DNA of 64,000 bases from Sutcliffiella horikoshii (GCF_008180725.1 NZ_VTEV01000001.1:713269-777268), one strand, 5' to 3'; positions 8,825 to 17,903 are shown, numbered from the stretch's first letter. Program-made: numbers and translations. The notes: a model not told the origin generated them from the sequence alone.

Positions 8825-9310
8825 CTATGCCAATACGCCTTCTAATCTTAACAGCTCTTCTTTCATTCCGATTTTATCACCTGCGTAACCTACCAGCTCT
8901 TTATTCTTACCAATGACACGGTGGCAAGGTATGACAATCGGCAGCGGATTTCTTCGGTTCGCTTGTCCGATTGCCCTGACTGCTAATGGTCTGTTGATTT
9001 CTTTGGCAATATCCTGATAACATCTCACTTCACCATAAGGAATGTTACACAACGCGTTCCATACTTCCTCCTGAAAAGGGGTACCCTCCAAATTATAAGG
9101 TACTTCAAATGTGGAACGTTTGCCCGTAAAGTATTCTTGAAGTTGGGATGTAACCATCTGACATAATGGATCTTCAGGGGCAAACTTGTAAAGGCCTTCC
9201 TTGTCCTCCTGAAGGAATTCTGAATCAAACTCTATTCTAACTAAATGATCTTTGCGACATATTACGTAAATAGTACCTATTGGAGTTGGTGTGCTACTGT
9301 ACTCATACAT
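8825..9310 (-). CDS. ogt: Methylated-DNA--protein-cysteine methyltransferase
   Basis: A 161-residue DNA repair protein that removes alkyl groups from O6-alkylguanine by suicide transfer to its own cysteine. The acceptor is Cys129 in PIVIPCHRVIG. The helix-turn-helix with the arginine finger (RAIGQANRRNPLP, about 112-124) lies just before, and the N-terminal ferredoxin-like domain is complete. Length is normal. AGAGGG lies nine bases before the ATG. It is between the mtn genes and the kinE-like kinase, the same neighbourhood as B. subtilis ogt, with a terminator directly downstream. Confidence 0.95.
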   Translation of the reverse strand: MYEYSSTPTPIGTIYVICRKDHLVRIEFDSEFLQEDKEGLYKFAPEDPLCQMVTSQLQEYFTGKRSTFEVPYNLEGTPFQEEVWNALCNIPYGEVRCYQDIAKEINRPLAVRAIGQANRRNPLPIVIPCHRVIGKNKELVGYAGDKIGMKEELLRLEGVLA

Positions 9311-9340
9311 GTCTAGATACCCTCTTTCTTTTCATCCGAT

Positions 9341-11551
9341 TCAATGCTCAGTCGGAGACCCTATTGGTAATTTTATATGGAAGGTAGTCCCTTTGCCAAC
9401 CTCACTGCTGACTTCGATGGTACCATTATGTTCTTCTACAATTTTATAGCTTACCATAAGCCCCAACCCTGTTCCACGTTCCTTTGTCGTATAAAAAGGC
9501 TCTCCAAGTTTTTTCAATTTATCTTCCGGGATACCAATTCCTTCATCCTTAAACGAAATCAGAACCTGTTCACCATCTATCTTTATTAAATCCACAGATA
9601 CAGTTCCACCGCTAGGCATCACTTCAATCGCATTTTTTAAAATATTGATAAAAACTTGTTTTAATTGATTTGGTTCACAATATATATCCGGTAAGCCTTC
9701 TTCAATGGAACTAATAAACTGCACATTCTCAAGGGATGCTTGTGCGCTTAACAAATCGAGGGTTTCTTTCATAATAACTGATATATTTTTTCTTTGATAA
9801 GATATGGCTTGTGGCTTAGCCAATACTAGAAATTCGGTTATGATGGATTCAATTCTCTTTAATTCAGAGGTGATGACATCAAAGTACATGACATATTGGT
9901 CTTGATTCATGCTATTTTGTAAAAGTTGAATAAATCCTTTTAGAGCTGTCATTGGATTTCTTATCTCATGTGCGATCCCAGCAGCCAATTCTCCCACAAC
10001 CGTCAGGGTATCTGACTTTCTTAGCTGTTCTTCCATTTCCCTTTTTTCTGTTATGTTTCTAAAAATCGTCATGTGCAATCCTTCAATAACATGCTTCTTG
10101 GCAGAGTATTCAATGATCTGTACTCCACCATCCCCTTCAATACATAATTCTCCACTTAACTCTTCGCTTTCTGGACACTCTCTCCACTGTGCCTGGAGTT
10201 CCTTGAGCTGTTCTTTTGGAATATACCAGTGAAGTTGATTATTCATCAATTCTTCTTTAGAGAGGCCCAATATCTTGCTTGCATTAGGATTGGCATCTAT
10301 TACATCACATCTATCATCCCATAGAAGTATACCGTCCATGGCATTATTGAATATCTTTCTAAATTTTTGTTCGCTTTCTCTTAAGTCTTTCTCCATCTTC
10401 CTTCTTTCGCTCACATTTCGGAATATTATCATATTATATCCATCAATAATTCCTTTGTTTGCTGTGAATTCAAGTAGTTTTTTCTGTCCATTCGGCATAT
10501 GAAACTCGAGTTCTTCTCGAATTTCTCCCTTTGCACCAAACTGTTTTACGATGGAGAACACTCTTTTATCTTTCTTTGGAACAAATTCATGGAGCTTTGA
10601 GCATACCAAATCATCAAGTGGCAATTCAAAGGCTCTGCTTGCCGCAGGGTTAGCTCGTTTTATATTCCCGTTATTATCCACCAACACGATTGCATCTAAA
10701 GCATGTTGAAACATCTCTCTAAAACGCTCTTCGCTTTTTTTCAGTTGCAACTCCATATTGCGTTTTTCTGTTACGTCTCTCATTATAGCTAAATAGTAAT
10801 CGTCATAAATATTGGCAGTGATGGTGACTTCGAATGTTTTACGTTCACCTGTGTGAAGAACTACCGGCAATTCTCCCCTAACCCTTCCATGACTATCTAG
10901 AAGATTCCAAATTTTTGTCATCTTATATTGGAAACCATCTTCCAAAAAATCATCTAACTTTGATTGCAGAAGATCTAATTTGGTCATAGCAAAATTAGAA
11001 CAGAATGCAGGGTTAACATCGATAAATAAGCCATTTCTATCAAATACGACAATCCCGTCCACCGCTCTATTTATCACATCATGATACATTTGTTTACTTT
11101 TGCTTGATTCCTTTTCTAGTTGTTTCTTGGCCGTAATGTCACGAATAATGCATATATCCAGTCCACTTTCATCGGGATTCCGAACAGCTGAATATTCCAC
11201 AAATTTGATTGTGCCGTTATCTAACCGCACAATTAACTCATTTTTCAACTCTCCCAATTCTGTTAATTGTGCTTCCTGGTATTCCACTTCCTCTTTTGGC
11301 ATTAGCTCCAGAAAATCATGTAGTTTCCGACTTAATAATTCCTCTCTTGGCATTTCAAAGAGTTCGCAAGCTTTTGAGTTCACTTGAAAGAATTCAACCT
11401 TTTCATTGAATAAGATTATGGCATCATTGGCATGTTCAAATGTAAGTTGCAAAAACCTGTTTTCTTTTTCCAGCTTTTGAAGCTTGGCAGTTAGCGTTTC
11501 TATTTCTGCCTCCAACTTCCTGGTTTCTTCCTTCACCATGTGTTGGATCAT
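9341..11551 (-). CDS. kinE: Multi-PAS sensor histidine kinase, KinE-like
   Basis: 736 residues: an N-terminal coiled coil (5-35); four PAS/PAC units at about 36-145, 153-265, 277-387 and 397-505; a HisKA domain with the phosphorylated His528 in GIAHEIRNPMTALKGF; and a C-terminal HATPase with N, G1 and G2 boxes (ILKNAIEVMPSGG, KDEGIGIPED, GTGLGLMVSYKI). There are no membrane segments, so it is cytosolic. Length, PAS number and position next to ogt and mtn match B. subtilis KinE, one of the kinases feeding the sporulation phosphorelay; there is no adjacent response regulator, which fits an orphan Spo0F kinase. The signal is unknown. The assignment to kinE rather than another PAS kinase rests on synteny. 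Confidence 0.85.
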   Translation of the reverse strand: MIQHMVKEETRKLEAEIETLTAKLQKLEKENRFLQLTFEHANDAIILFNEKVEFFQVNSKACELFEMPREELLSRKLHDFLELMPKEEVEYQEAQLTELGELKNELIVRLDNGTIKFVEYSAVRNPDESGLDICIIRDITAKKQLEKESSKSKQMYHDVINRAVDGIVVFDRNGLFIDVNPAFCSNFAMTKLDLLQSKLDDFLEDGFQYKMTKIWNLLDSHGRVRGELPVVLHTGERKTFEVTITANIYDDYYLAIMRDVTEKRNMELQLKKSEERFREMFQHALDAIVLVDNNGNIKRANPAASRAFELPLDDLVCSKLHEFVPKKDKRVFSIVKQFGAKGEIREELEFHMPNGQKKLLEFTANKGIIDGYNMIIFRNVSERRKMEKDLRESEQKFRKIFNNAMDGILLWDDRCDVIDANPNASKILGLSKEELMNNQLHWYIPKEQLKELQAQWRECPESEELSGELCIEGDGGVQIIEYSAKKHVIEGLHMTIFRNITEKREMEEQLRKSDTLTVVGELAAGIAHEIRNPMTALKGFIQLLQNSMNQDQYVMYFDVITSELKRIESIITEFLVLAKPQAISYQRKNISVIMKETLDLLSAQASLENVQFISSIEEGLPDIYCEPNQLKQVFINILKNAIEVMPSGGTVSVDLIKIDGEQVLISFKDEGIGIPEDKLKKLGEPFYTTKERGTGLGLMVSYKIVEEHNGTIEVSSEVGKGTTFHIKLPIGSPTEH

Positions 11552-11873
11552 GACCTTCCCCCACTTATCATATATTTACATTCTTTTCTCAAAGATTATC
11601 ATAATTGACAACGGTCAAGTGACTTATTAGTAAAAAAACTTTTTATTCAACCACTCTTTATTCTTCTACATAACTTATCTAAATTCCTTTGTTCTACATT
11701 TAACGCAATAAAAAAGTCATTTCAGAAATCATTTTGTAATAATTCCAGATTTCCTGTTGATAATGGAAGAGAGGAAAGATTTACTAGCCCTAGAAAAAAG
11801 ACAGGAATTTATTACTCACCATATTTAATTGTGATAAACTATATTAGTTATAGAATTTTTCAATAGGAGTTTG
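11552..11873. other. Intergenic region between kinE-like kinase and radical-SAM gene
   Basis: About 320 bp between divergent genes, AT-rich, with no open frame or repeat I can support. It must hold both promoters, but I find no unambiguous -35/-10 pair. Confidence 0.5.
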
Positions 11874-11885
11874 ATGGATTTATAA
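11874..11885 (+). other. Possible three-codon leader frame (ATG-GAT-TTA-TAA)
   Basis: ATG at 11874 is four bases after AGGAG and its TAA shares an A with the ATG of the radical-SAM gene (TAATG). Ribosomes loading at the only good site could terminate here and restart. May be coincidence. Confidence 0.25.
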
Positions 11886-13648
11886 TGAAGATAATTGCCA
11901 CTACATTAAACGCGAAATATATCCATACCAATCTTGCCATTCGCTATTTAAAAGCTTATGCAGAGCCGGAATATACAGTAGATTTGGTTGAATACACGAT
12001 TAAAGATCCCGTGATGAATATTGTGTCTGACCTTATCCAAAGAAAACCGGATGTTATCGGCTTTAGCTGTTATATATGGAACATAGAAGAAACAATCAAA
12101 GTCATGAGTATGTTGAAGAAAATTAATCCAGAGCTTATCCTCGTTCTCGGTGGGCCTGAAGTAACTTATGATGTGTCGGAATGGCTTGACCGATTAACCG
12201 ATGTTGATTTCATCGTTCTCGGAGAAGGTGAAATCACTTTTAAGCAATTGCTTCATGAAATTCAAGGTGAAAGAAACTTCGAGTCCATCAGTGGCTTAGC
12301 TTATCGGGACGGAGAGGACAAAAAAATATCTCCTCAACGAAATAAAGTAGATTTAAAAGAACTTCCATCGCCATACAGATTTGAGGAGGACCTATCACAA
12401 CTTGGTAAAAGAGTGACATACTTTGAGACAAGCAGAGGCTGTCCTTTTAGCTGTCAGTTCTGTTTATCTTCCATTGAAGTGGGAGTCCGCTATTTTGACC
12501 GGGAAAAAGTAAAAGAAGATATTCGTTTCCTGATGAATAATGGTGCGAAAACGATTAAATTTGTGGACCGCACTTTTAATATTAGTCGAAGTTATGCCAT
12601 GGAAATGTTTCGCTTCTTAATTGACGAGCATCTCCCGGGAACTGTTTTCCAATTTGAAATCACAGCAGACATTATGCGACCGGAAGTTATTGAATTTTTG
12701 AACCAAGAAGCACCTGCTGGATTGTTCAGATTTGAAATTGGTGTACAGTCGACCAATGATGCTACAAATGAACTTGTGATGCGCAAACAGAATTTCGCCA
12801 AATTATCTCGTACGGTGACGATGGTTAAAGAAGGCGGAAAGATAGATCAACACTTAGATTTAATTGCCGGTTTGCCTGAAGAAGATTACCACTCATTCAA
12901 GAAAACGTTCAATGATGTTTTTGCCTTACGTCCTGAAGAGCTGCAACTTGGTTTCTTGAAAATGTTGCGTGGAACTGGGTTAAGGATTCGCTCAAACGAT
13001 CATGGATATATTTATATGGATCAGGCTCCTTATGAAATCCTTGGGAATAGCATTCTTAGCTTCGATGATATCATTCGAATCAAGCAAGTGGAAGACGTAC
13101 TTGAAAAGTTCTGGAACGACCACCGGATGGATGCGACTGTGGAACATTTGGTTACCCAAGTGTTTGAAACACCTTTTGACTTCTTCCAAGAATTCGGTGC
13201 CTACTGGGATAAACAAGGTTGGGCAAGAATTGGGCATCAACTAGAAGATCTTTACAAGCGTCTGTATTCCTTTTTACAGGAAGAAAGACCAAATGCTTTA
13301 TTCGTAATGGAAACGTTGATGAAATACGACTATTTACGTCATCAAAAATTCAAGCCCCGTAAACCTTGGTGGCAGGATCGTCTCGAAAAAGAAGATAGAA
13401 CCAATATTTATAAACAAGTCATTGATAACCCTGCGTTATTAGGTGACCAATTTGCAGCACATAAATTGAACGAAAAAGAACTATATAAACATACGATGAT
13501 TGAAAGCCTTCAGTTTGATCTCGAACACTACCTAGATCATGGTGAAATCGTTGAAGATCAAAGCTATGCAATAGTTTATTTCAATCAAAATACTAACAAA
13601 GCAGAAATTTATCCTTTATCATCTAAAACAAGAAAAACTGCTAGCTGA
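11885..13648 (+). CDS. B12-binding-domain radical SAM protein
   Basis: 587 residues. A Rossmann-like cobalamin-binding N-domain (about 1-135, with LGGPEVTYD and VLGEGEITFKQLL) is followed by a radical SAM core with the Fe-S ligands Cys186, Cys190 and Cys193 in TSRGCPFSCQFCLSS. A C-terminal extension of about 200 residues (DUF4080-like) follows. The cobalamin domain lacks the His of base-off binders, so B12 binding is uncertain. The substrate is unknown. The start is unusual: AGGAG (11865-11869) is 15 bases from this ATG but only four from an ATG that opens a three-codon frame ending TAATG on it. It converges with the small gene cluster to its right through a shared hairpin. Confidence 0.88.
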   Translation: MKIIATTLNAKYIHTNLAIRYLKAYAEPEYTVDLVEYTIKDPVMNIVSDLIQRKPDVIGFSCYIWNIEETIKVMSMLKKINPELILVLGGPEVTYDVSEWLDRLTDVDFIVLGEGEITFKQLLHEIQGERNFESISGLAYRDGEDKKISPQRNKVDLKELPSPYRFEEDLSQLGKRVTYFETSRGCPFSCQFCLSSIEVGVRYFDREKVKEDIRFLMNNGAKTIKFVDRTFNISRSYAMEMFRFLIDEHLPGTVFQFEITADIMRPEVIEFLNQEAPAGLFRFEIGVQSTNDATNELVMRKQNFAKLSRTVTMVKEGGKIDQHLDLIAGLPEEDYHSFKKTFNDVFALRPEELQLGFLKMLRGTGLRIRSNDHGYIYMDQAPYEILGNSILSFDDIIRIKQVEDVLEKFWNDHRMDATVEHLVTQVFETPFDFFQEFGAYWDKQGWARIGHQLEDLYKRLYSFLQEERPNALFVMETLMKYDYLRHQKFKPRKPWWQDRLEKEDRTNIYKQVIDNPALLGDQFAAHKLNEKELYKHTMIESLQFDLEHYLDHGEIVEDQSYAIVYFNQNTNKAEIYPLSSKTRKTAS

Positions 13649-13667
13649 ATTCAGCTAACAGTTTTTC
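13633..13667. terminator. Shared terminator of two convergent genes
   Basis: A long hairpin with arms around AGCTGAATTCAGCT, extended by AAACTG/CAGTTT on each side, with A and T runs flanking. Both stop codons (TGA at 13646-13648 and the opposite TAG at 13655-13657) lie inside it. Confidence 0.85.
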
Positions 13668-13825
13668 TTGTTTTTCTTTTTATTATTAGACTCTATTGCA
13701 TTCTCAAATGCTTTCGCAGCATTTGGATCACCAAATTCCGGACCAAATTCTTCGTTTAAACTGTCTTGAGAAATAGCATGCTCCGAACTATGGGCCTGCT
13801 TTTGTTTTTTCTTTTTTGCATCCAT
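13655..13825 (-). CDS. Small hydrophilic Lys-rich protein (56 aa)
   Basis: Starts MDAKKKKQKQAHSSEH, has a central acidic NEEFGPEFGDPNAAKAFENA stretch and a Lys-rich tail. The ATG at 13825 has AAGGGG nine bases upstream, directly after the stop of the preceding small gene; a longer reading from a GTG at 13882 would overlap that gene and is less likely. The composition (charged, Asn/Lys/Ala-rich, no Trp) is that of minor spore proteins, but I cannot name a family. It is the third gene of a mini-operon with 13839-13994 and 14030-14161. Confidence 0.6.
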   Translation of the reverse strand: MDAKKKKQKQAHSSEHAISQDSLNEEFGPEFGDPNAAKAFENAIESNNKKKNKKNC

Positions 13826-13838
13826 TCGTTTCAGCCCC

Positions 13839-13994
13839 TTATTTACCTTGTCTGCCGTGTTGAGAATTACGGTTTGCTCCACGGATCATATCCTCTTTAT
13901 CATATGCAGCAGAGAATTCCGTATCTGGTAAGCTTTCCTTTGGAGTTTTGTTATTATTTTTCGCTGCATCATGAGCAACTTTCCTCTTTGCCAA
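13839..13994 (-). CDS. Small protein with TTG start (51 aa), possibly spore-associated
   Basis: A hidden gene that starts with TTG at 13994; GGGGG is eight bases upstream. It encodes MAKRKVAHDAAKNNN at the start, DTEFSAAYDKEDMIRGAN in the middle and NSQHGRQGK at the end. It is hydrophilic, basic and Asn/Gly/Ala-rich, like small acid-soluble spore proteins, but no GPR cleavage motif is visible, so that is only a resemblance. The next gene starts 13 bases after its stop. Confidence 0.6.
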   Translation of the reverse strand: MAKRKVAHDAAKNNNKTPKESLPDTEFSAAYDKEDMIRGANRNSQHGRQGK

Positions 13995-14029
13995 TGCAAT
14001 CACCCCCGTACTTATAGATTGCCCCTTTG

Positions 14030-14161
14030 TTATTTTTCACATTCTTCATATGCAATCAAAACTATTTCCTCTCCCATTTCTTCCCGAAGCTTTTGCTCAT
14101 ATTCTGCAATGCGATCAAGTTTATCCTGTGAAAGGTTTGCAATTTCAAACTTTTTTGTCAT
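14030..14161 (-). CDS. Small acidic protein (43 aa)
   Basis: Starts MTKKFEIANLSQDKLDRIAE and continues with an amphipathic helix rich in Glu; ends with YEECEK. It has a strong GGAGG seven bases before the ATG. It is the first gene of a three-gene minus-strand cluster and is divergent from the DUF3905-like gene. I do not recognise a function. It may be a structural or adaptor-type small protein. Confidence 0.6.
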   Translation of the reverse strand: MTKKFEIANLSQDKLDRIAEYEQKLREEMGEEIVLIAYEECEK

Positions 14162-14242
14162 ATTCGTTCCCTCCTACTTTTCTTCGTACATACTTATTTA
14201 TTTTAATGAAATGCTAAAACTATACATTCGGAGGTGAAGTCA

Positions 14243-14596
14243 ATGCCTGATCAAGATAAGTCATTGGAAGTGGATGTCCCATACATGGAAGAAACAATGC
14301 CGCATCAGATCAACTCCCCTTCTTTCAAAGGCTCTAATATAAAAATGCAACCGCCATTTGTTAACGAACACGGCGTAGTTATCGGTGACAGCAAATATAA
14401 TTCAGAAGAATCTCCATTAAATAACTGGAGCGACGAAGTGGACCCTGCCATTATGGCCGGTGACCAATGGGTACATCCAACAAACGATATCGGGTGGAAC
14501 TCAGCAGAAAACCGCGAGCTTGTTGAAAAATCAAAAAAACCACAAGGTTTCCCTTTTACACACCCAGATAAAGATGTTAGTTATGATAGGGATTAA
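14243..14596 (+). CDS. Conserved hypothetical protein, DUF3905-like
   Basis: 117 residues, soluble, no signal peptide. It has a dense conserved-looking block: PHQINSPSFKGSNIKMQPPF, then VVIGDSKYNSEESPLNNW, then DPAIMAGDQWVHPTNDIGWN. I associate this with the DUF3905 family of spore formers, from memory. I chose the ATG at 14243, eight bases after GGAGG; the upstream in-frame GTG lies inside that site. It is monocistronic with a terminator downstream. The function is unknown. Confidence 0.7.
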   Translation: MPDQDKSLEVDVPYMEETMPHQINSPSFKGSNIKMQPPFVNEHGVVIGDSKYNSEESPLNNWSDEVDPAIMAGDQWVHPTNDIGWNSAENRELVEKSKKPQGFPFTHPDKDVSYDRD

Positions 14597-14620
14597 ATCT
14601 GCTGAAGAAAAAAATTACTG

Positions 14621-14665
14621 AAAGGGGTCAGACCCCCAAAGGAATTTTAACACCAATGTCGAAGC
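14621..14665 (+). repeat. GGGGTCAGACCCC repeat, copy 1
   Basis: A 13-bp palindrome GGGGTCAGACCCC followed by a conserved tail (AAGGAATTTTAACACC, then AATGTCGAAG). The same palindrome and tail recur at 51851-51892, where the tail is AAGGATTTTTGAGACC, then GATGTCGAAG. Both are intergenic. Confidence 0.7.
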
Positions 14666-14671
14666 GCACCA

Positions 14672-14712
14672 AAAAAAGCAGAAGGAAATGTACTCCTTCC
14701 CTTCTGCTTTTT
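14672..14712. terminator. Bidirectional terminator
   Basis: Arms AAAAGCAGAAGG and CCTTCTGCTTTT with A-run and T-run flanks. It ends the DUF3905-like gene on the plus strand and the sugar ABC operon on the minus strand. Confidence 0.85.
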
Positions 14713-14734
14713 CTTTGGGTTAATTTGATTCGTT

Positions 14735-15559
14735 TTATTTTCCGCCTGTAAAAGAAATTCCTTTGATGAAGTAGCGGTTAAAGAAACCGTAAATGAGCAG
14801 GACTGGCAATGTAAAGACCATTGATGCTGCCATTATATAGTTCCAATAACTGATATATTGTCCTTTGAAGGTATTCAATCCAAGCGGCAAAGTGAACATA
14901 GAAGGATCTGACAATATAATTAACGGTCGCATAAAGTCGTTCCAAAATCCCATGAATACGAAAATAGCTTGTGCAGCAAGTGCAGGTTTTGCCAATGGAA
15001 GCACTATCTTGAAGAATGTTCCAAATCGGCTTAGCCCGTCCATTTCTGCCGCTTCTTCCAACTCTTTAGGGAAATTGATGAAAAACTGTCTCATCATAAA
15101 GATGAAAGTGGCGTTAATCATAGCTGGTACAATCATACCCTGATAAGAGTTCAACCAACCCAACTCACGTAAAATTAAATAGTTTGGAATCATTGTTACT
15201 TGAGCTGGAATCATTAGGACTGCCAGTATAATAATGAACAATGTCTTACGCCCTGGGAAACTCAAACGTGCCAACGCATACCCAGCCATCGAATTAAATA
15301 GCAGGTTGAGTGAAGTGCCGGCAACCCCAATTATTAAACTGTTTAACAGCCAACGGGGGAATAACTCCTGCTCCAAGAAAATCTGCTTATAATTATCAAA
15401 TGTAAAATCTTTTGGAATGAAATTAATTGTCCCACTTACGATTTCTTCTAGAGTTTTAAAGGATGAAGAGACTGCCCAAATAAAGGGCACCAGTGTGATG
15501 ACTGCATATAAAACGAGAATTCCATACAATAATGCTTTTCCAGCGCTAACCTTCTTCAT
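14735..15559 (-). CDS. Sugar ABC transporter permease (MalG/UgpE type)
   Basis: 274 residues with six predicted membrane segments. The coupling EAA loop is EELEEAAEMDGLSRFGTFFKIVLP, split here as EAAEMDGLSRFGTF followed by KIVLPLAKPA. It is the second inner-membrane subunit of a CUT1 carbohydrate importer with the two upstream genes. Thirteen bases separate it from the MalF-type gene. No ATPase is encoded nearby, so a shared MsmX-type ATPase is likely. The substrate cannot be read from sequence; the adjacent debranching-type hydrolase suggests a branched or alpha-linked oligosaccharide. Confidence 0.92.
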   Translation of the reverse strand: MKKVSAGKALLYGILVLYAVITLVPFIWAVSSSFKTLEEIVSGTINFIPKDFTFDNYKQIFLEQELFPRWLLNSLIIGVAGTSLNLLFNSMAGYALARLSFPGRKTLFIIILAVLMIPAQVTMIPNYLILRELGWLNSYQGMIVPAMINATFIFMMRQFFINFPKELEEAAEMDGLSRFGTFFKIVLPLAKPALAAQAIFVFMGFWNDFMRPLIILSDPSMFTLPLGLNTFKGQYISYWNYIMAASMVFTLPVLLIYGFFNRYFIKGISFTGGK

Positions 15560-15571
15560 ATAGCAGCCTCC

Positions 15572-16477
15572 TTAATAAAGAGATTCTTCTTTTGAAAATT
15601 TCCGTTGCAATAATGTTGCCACTAAAATCACGATAGAAAGCATAACTGCAATAGCAGCAGCATATCCCATTGTACCGAGACTTTTGAACGCATATTGGTA
15701 AATTAATAAAACGACAGTTAATGTTGAATTATCGGGACCACCCGATCCTCCAGAGAATATGAAAGATTGGTCAAACAGCTGAAATGTACCGATCAAGCCC
15801 ATAATGACAACAAAAGAAGTAACTGGCCGCAAATTCGGAACTGTTATATATAAGAATTTCTTAAAAGCATTGGCGCCGTCCAGTTCCGCCGCTTCATATA
15901 AGGAATCTGGGATATCCTGCAAGGCAGCAAGATAGATGACCATAAAAAACGGGGCTGTTGCCCAAATGTTCATTATCATGATTGCAATTAAAGCTACACT
16001 AGGATCACCCATCCAGTTATAGGTTGGAAGGCCTAATATAGACAGGATTTCATTTACCAATCCATTTTGGTTGTACATCCACATGAAGATTAAGGTCAAT
16101 ACAGCTGAAGATGTTAAGGTCGGCAGGAAATACACAATTCTAAATATACTTTGTCCTTTTAATCCTGCATTTAATGTTGCTGCTAAAATAAGTGCTAGCA
16201 ACGTTTGAATCGGAACCACGATAATAACGTATTTAAAAGTATTCCAAAGTGCACGTAACGCTCTACCATCATCTGTTATGTTTGTAAAATTACTCAACCC
16301 AACAAACTCATACGTAGCAGTACCTAACAACTGAACCTTATGAAAAGATAAGAAAAATGCATATAAAATAGGACCGATAATGAATAATGCCATTACGAAT
16401 ATTGTTGGTGCCATAAAAGAATAGCCTTGTGATGCTTCTCTTAGCGACCGTTTTGAGTAGGTGCGCTTTTTCTTCAT
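15572..16477 (-). CDS. Sugar ABC transporter permease (MalF/UgpA type)
   Basis: 301 residues, six membrane segments after a basic cytosolic N-terminus (MKKKRTYSKRSLREA). The EAA loop has LYEAAELDGANAFKKFLYIT. I chose the ATG at 16477, with AAGGAG eight bases upstream; the frame extends a further eight codons without a site. It is part of the binding-protein/permease/permease set and pairs with the downstream MalG-type subunit. The gap between it and the binding-protein gene (about 180 bp) holds short hairpins such as CTTCTTTGTGAAGAAG, which may tune relative expression. Confidence 0.92.
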   Translation of the reverse strand: MKKKRTYSKRSLREASQGYSFMAPTIFVMALFIIGPILYAFFLSFHKVQLLGTATYEFVGLSNFTNITDDGRALRALWNTFKYVIIVVPIQTLLALILAATLNAGLKGQSIFRIVYFLPTLTSSAVLTLIFMWMYNQNGLVNEILSILGLPTYNWMGDPSVALIAIMIMNIWATAPFFMVIYLAALQDIPDSLYEAAELDGANAFKKFLYITVPNLRPVTSFVVIMGLIGTFQLFDQSFIFSGGSGGPDNSTLTVVLLIYQYAFKSLGTMGYAAAIAVMLSIVILVATLLQRKFSKEESLY

Positions 16478-16655
16478 AAAATTCACTCCTTTTCCCTTCA
16501 AAGAGTCCCTCTTTTTCTACATGAACTCTTTCTAAAGAAGAAGAAACTAGACACTCTTCTTCACAAAGAAGTCAGTAGGAACGTCCAGGTGCCCGTCATT
16601 AGTCCTCCCTCAGACAGGCTCCTTTAACGTCCAAACCTTCATCAATTAAGGAGTA

Positions 16656-17903
16656 TTACTCTCCAATTTCTTTGTTCGCTTGATCCTCGGCTTCTTTCAA
16701 TGCTTCATCGAGCGGTCGCTGCCCAAGAAATGCGGAAACGAATTGGTTATTAAAATTGTTCATGATGGTAGGCAGATTTACTCCATTTGCCCAAACAGTA
16801 GCATATGATGCACCTGCAACCAGTGCTGCTCGCTTCTCATCCTGATTAAAGCCAAGCTTCTCGGCAACAGACTTTCTAGTTGGCAAGGCATATCCTTTTG
16901 AAGTCCAGATTTCCATGCCTTCCGGACCTGTTAAAAATTCGATCAGTTTCCAAGAGGCTTCTTTTTTCTCGGACGCTGCATTCATTACATAGGAAACGGT
17001 ATATGCCATAGTCGATTTTTCACCATTCACTGTAGGAACTTCCGCTGTACCATACTCAACATTAGGGAATGTATCCTCAAGAAAGGGAATTGCCCAGTTA
17101 CCTTCAATTACCATCGCCGCTTTTTCCTGTCCAAACATTTCACCGCCCCAGTTTGCTCCTACATCTGAAGCTTGTGCTGCAGTTTTATCTTCATTTCGTT
17201 GGTCGATGATTGGTTGTAATGCTTCAATAACCTTCTCATCTCCAAAGTTTGCTTTATTGTCCTTGACCACTTGGCCACCTAGAGATTCAGCTATATAATA
17301 CATTCTTGCAAGCTCAGGAGCTACACCAAGGCCTACAACACCATCCTTTGTCAGCTGCTTTGATACTTCTCGAAGCTCATCCCATGTAGTTGGCACCTCT
17401 ACCCCAGCTGCTTCAAACATTTTCTTATTGTAAAATAAGGCGAGAGTGGAATAATCTTTAGGGAATCCGTAAGTTACACCATCCTTTTGGAAAGCTTCTA
17501 GTAGCGGCTGTTCAAAATCTTCCACATCAAACTCATCTGTTACATAATCATCAAGAGGTTCAAGTACTCCAGTTTCAATTAGAGCAGGAGCTTCAAAAGC
17601 ATCTAAATAGAATACATCGGGTGCTTCTCCGCCAATTAACCGTGTCTTCATTACATCCATATACTGGTCGGAAATAACTTCATGTTTAACTTTGATATTG
17701 GGGTGTTTTTCTTCAAATGAATCCAAGGCCTCTTTCAGCAATCGTGTTTCAGATGGGTTCCCACCCCATCCGGCTAATGTAATTTCTACATTGTCTCCGG
17801 AGCTTTCTGAAGAACCACTGCTGTCTCCGCTACAACCTGACAATACCCCACCAATAAGCATCGTAGTAACACCTACTGAAGCCAACCATTTTTTTGCTTT
17901 CAT
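16656..17903 (-). CDS. Sugar ABC transporter substrate-binding lipoprotein
   Basis: A 415-residue family 1 solute-binding protein. The signal peptide MKAKKWLASVGVTTMLIGG is followed by the lipobox LSGC, so it is anchored by a lipid on the outer face of the membrane. A Ser/Gly-rich linker follows, then the two-lobed fold with typical stretches (FYNKKMFEAAGVEVPTTWDE, AAMVIEGNWAIPF, MAYTVSYVMNAA). The ATG at 17903 has AGAGGGG upstream. Gene order hydrolase, binding protein, permease, permease on one strand, with LacI first, indicates one regulated uptake system. Confidence 0.93.
   Translation of the reverse strand: MKAKKWLASVGVTTMLIGGVLSGCSGDSSGSSESSGDNVEITLAGWGGNPSETRLLKEALDSFEEKHPNIKVKHEVISDQYMDVMKTRLIGGEAPDVFYLDAFEAPALIETGVLEPLDDYVTDEFDVEDFEQPLLEAFQKDGVTYGFPKDYSTLALFYNKKMFEAAGVEVPTTWDELREVSKQLTKDGVVGLGVAPELARMYYIAESLGGQVVKDNKANFGDEKVIEALQPIIDQRNEDKTAAQASDVGANWGGEMFGQEKAAMVIEGNWAIPFLEDTFPNVEYGTAEVPTVNGEKSTMAYTVSYVMNAASEKKEASWKLIEFLTGPEGMEIWTSKGYALPTRKSVAEKLGFNQDEKRAALVAGASYATVWANGVNLPTIMNNFNNQFVSAFLGQRPLDEALKEAEDQANKEIGE

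Noticed and set aside
14030-14161. Toxin-antitoxin pair with the neighbouring small genes
   Set aside because: Three small genes in a row with no toxin or antitoxin motif, so there is no support.
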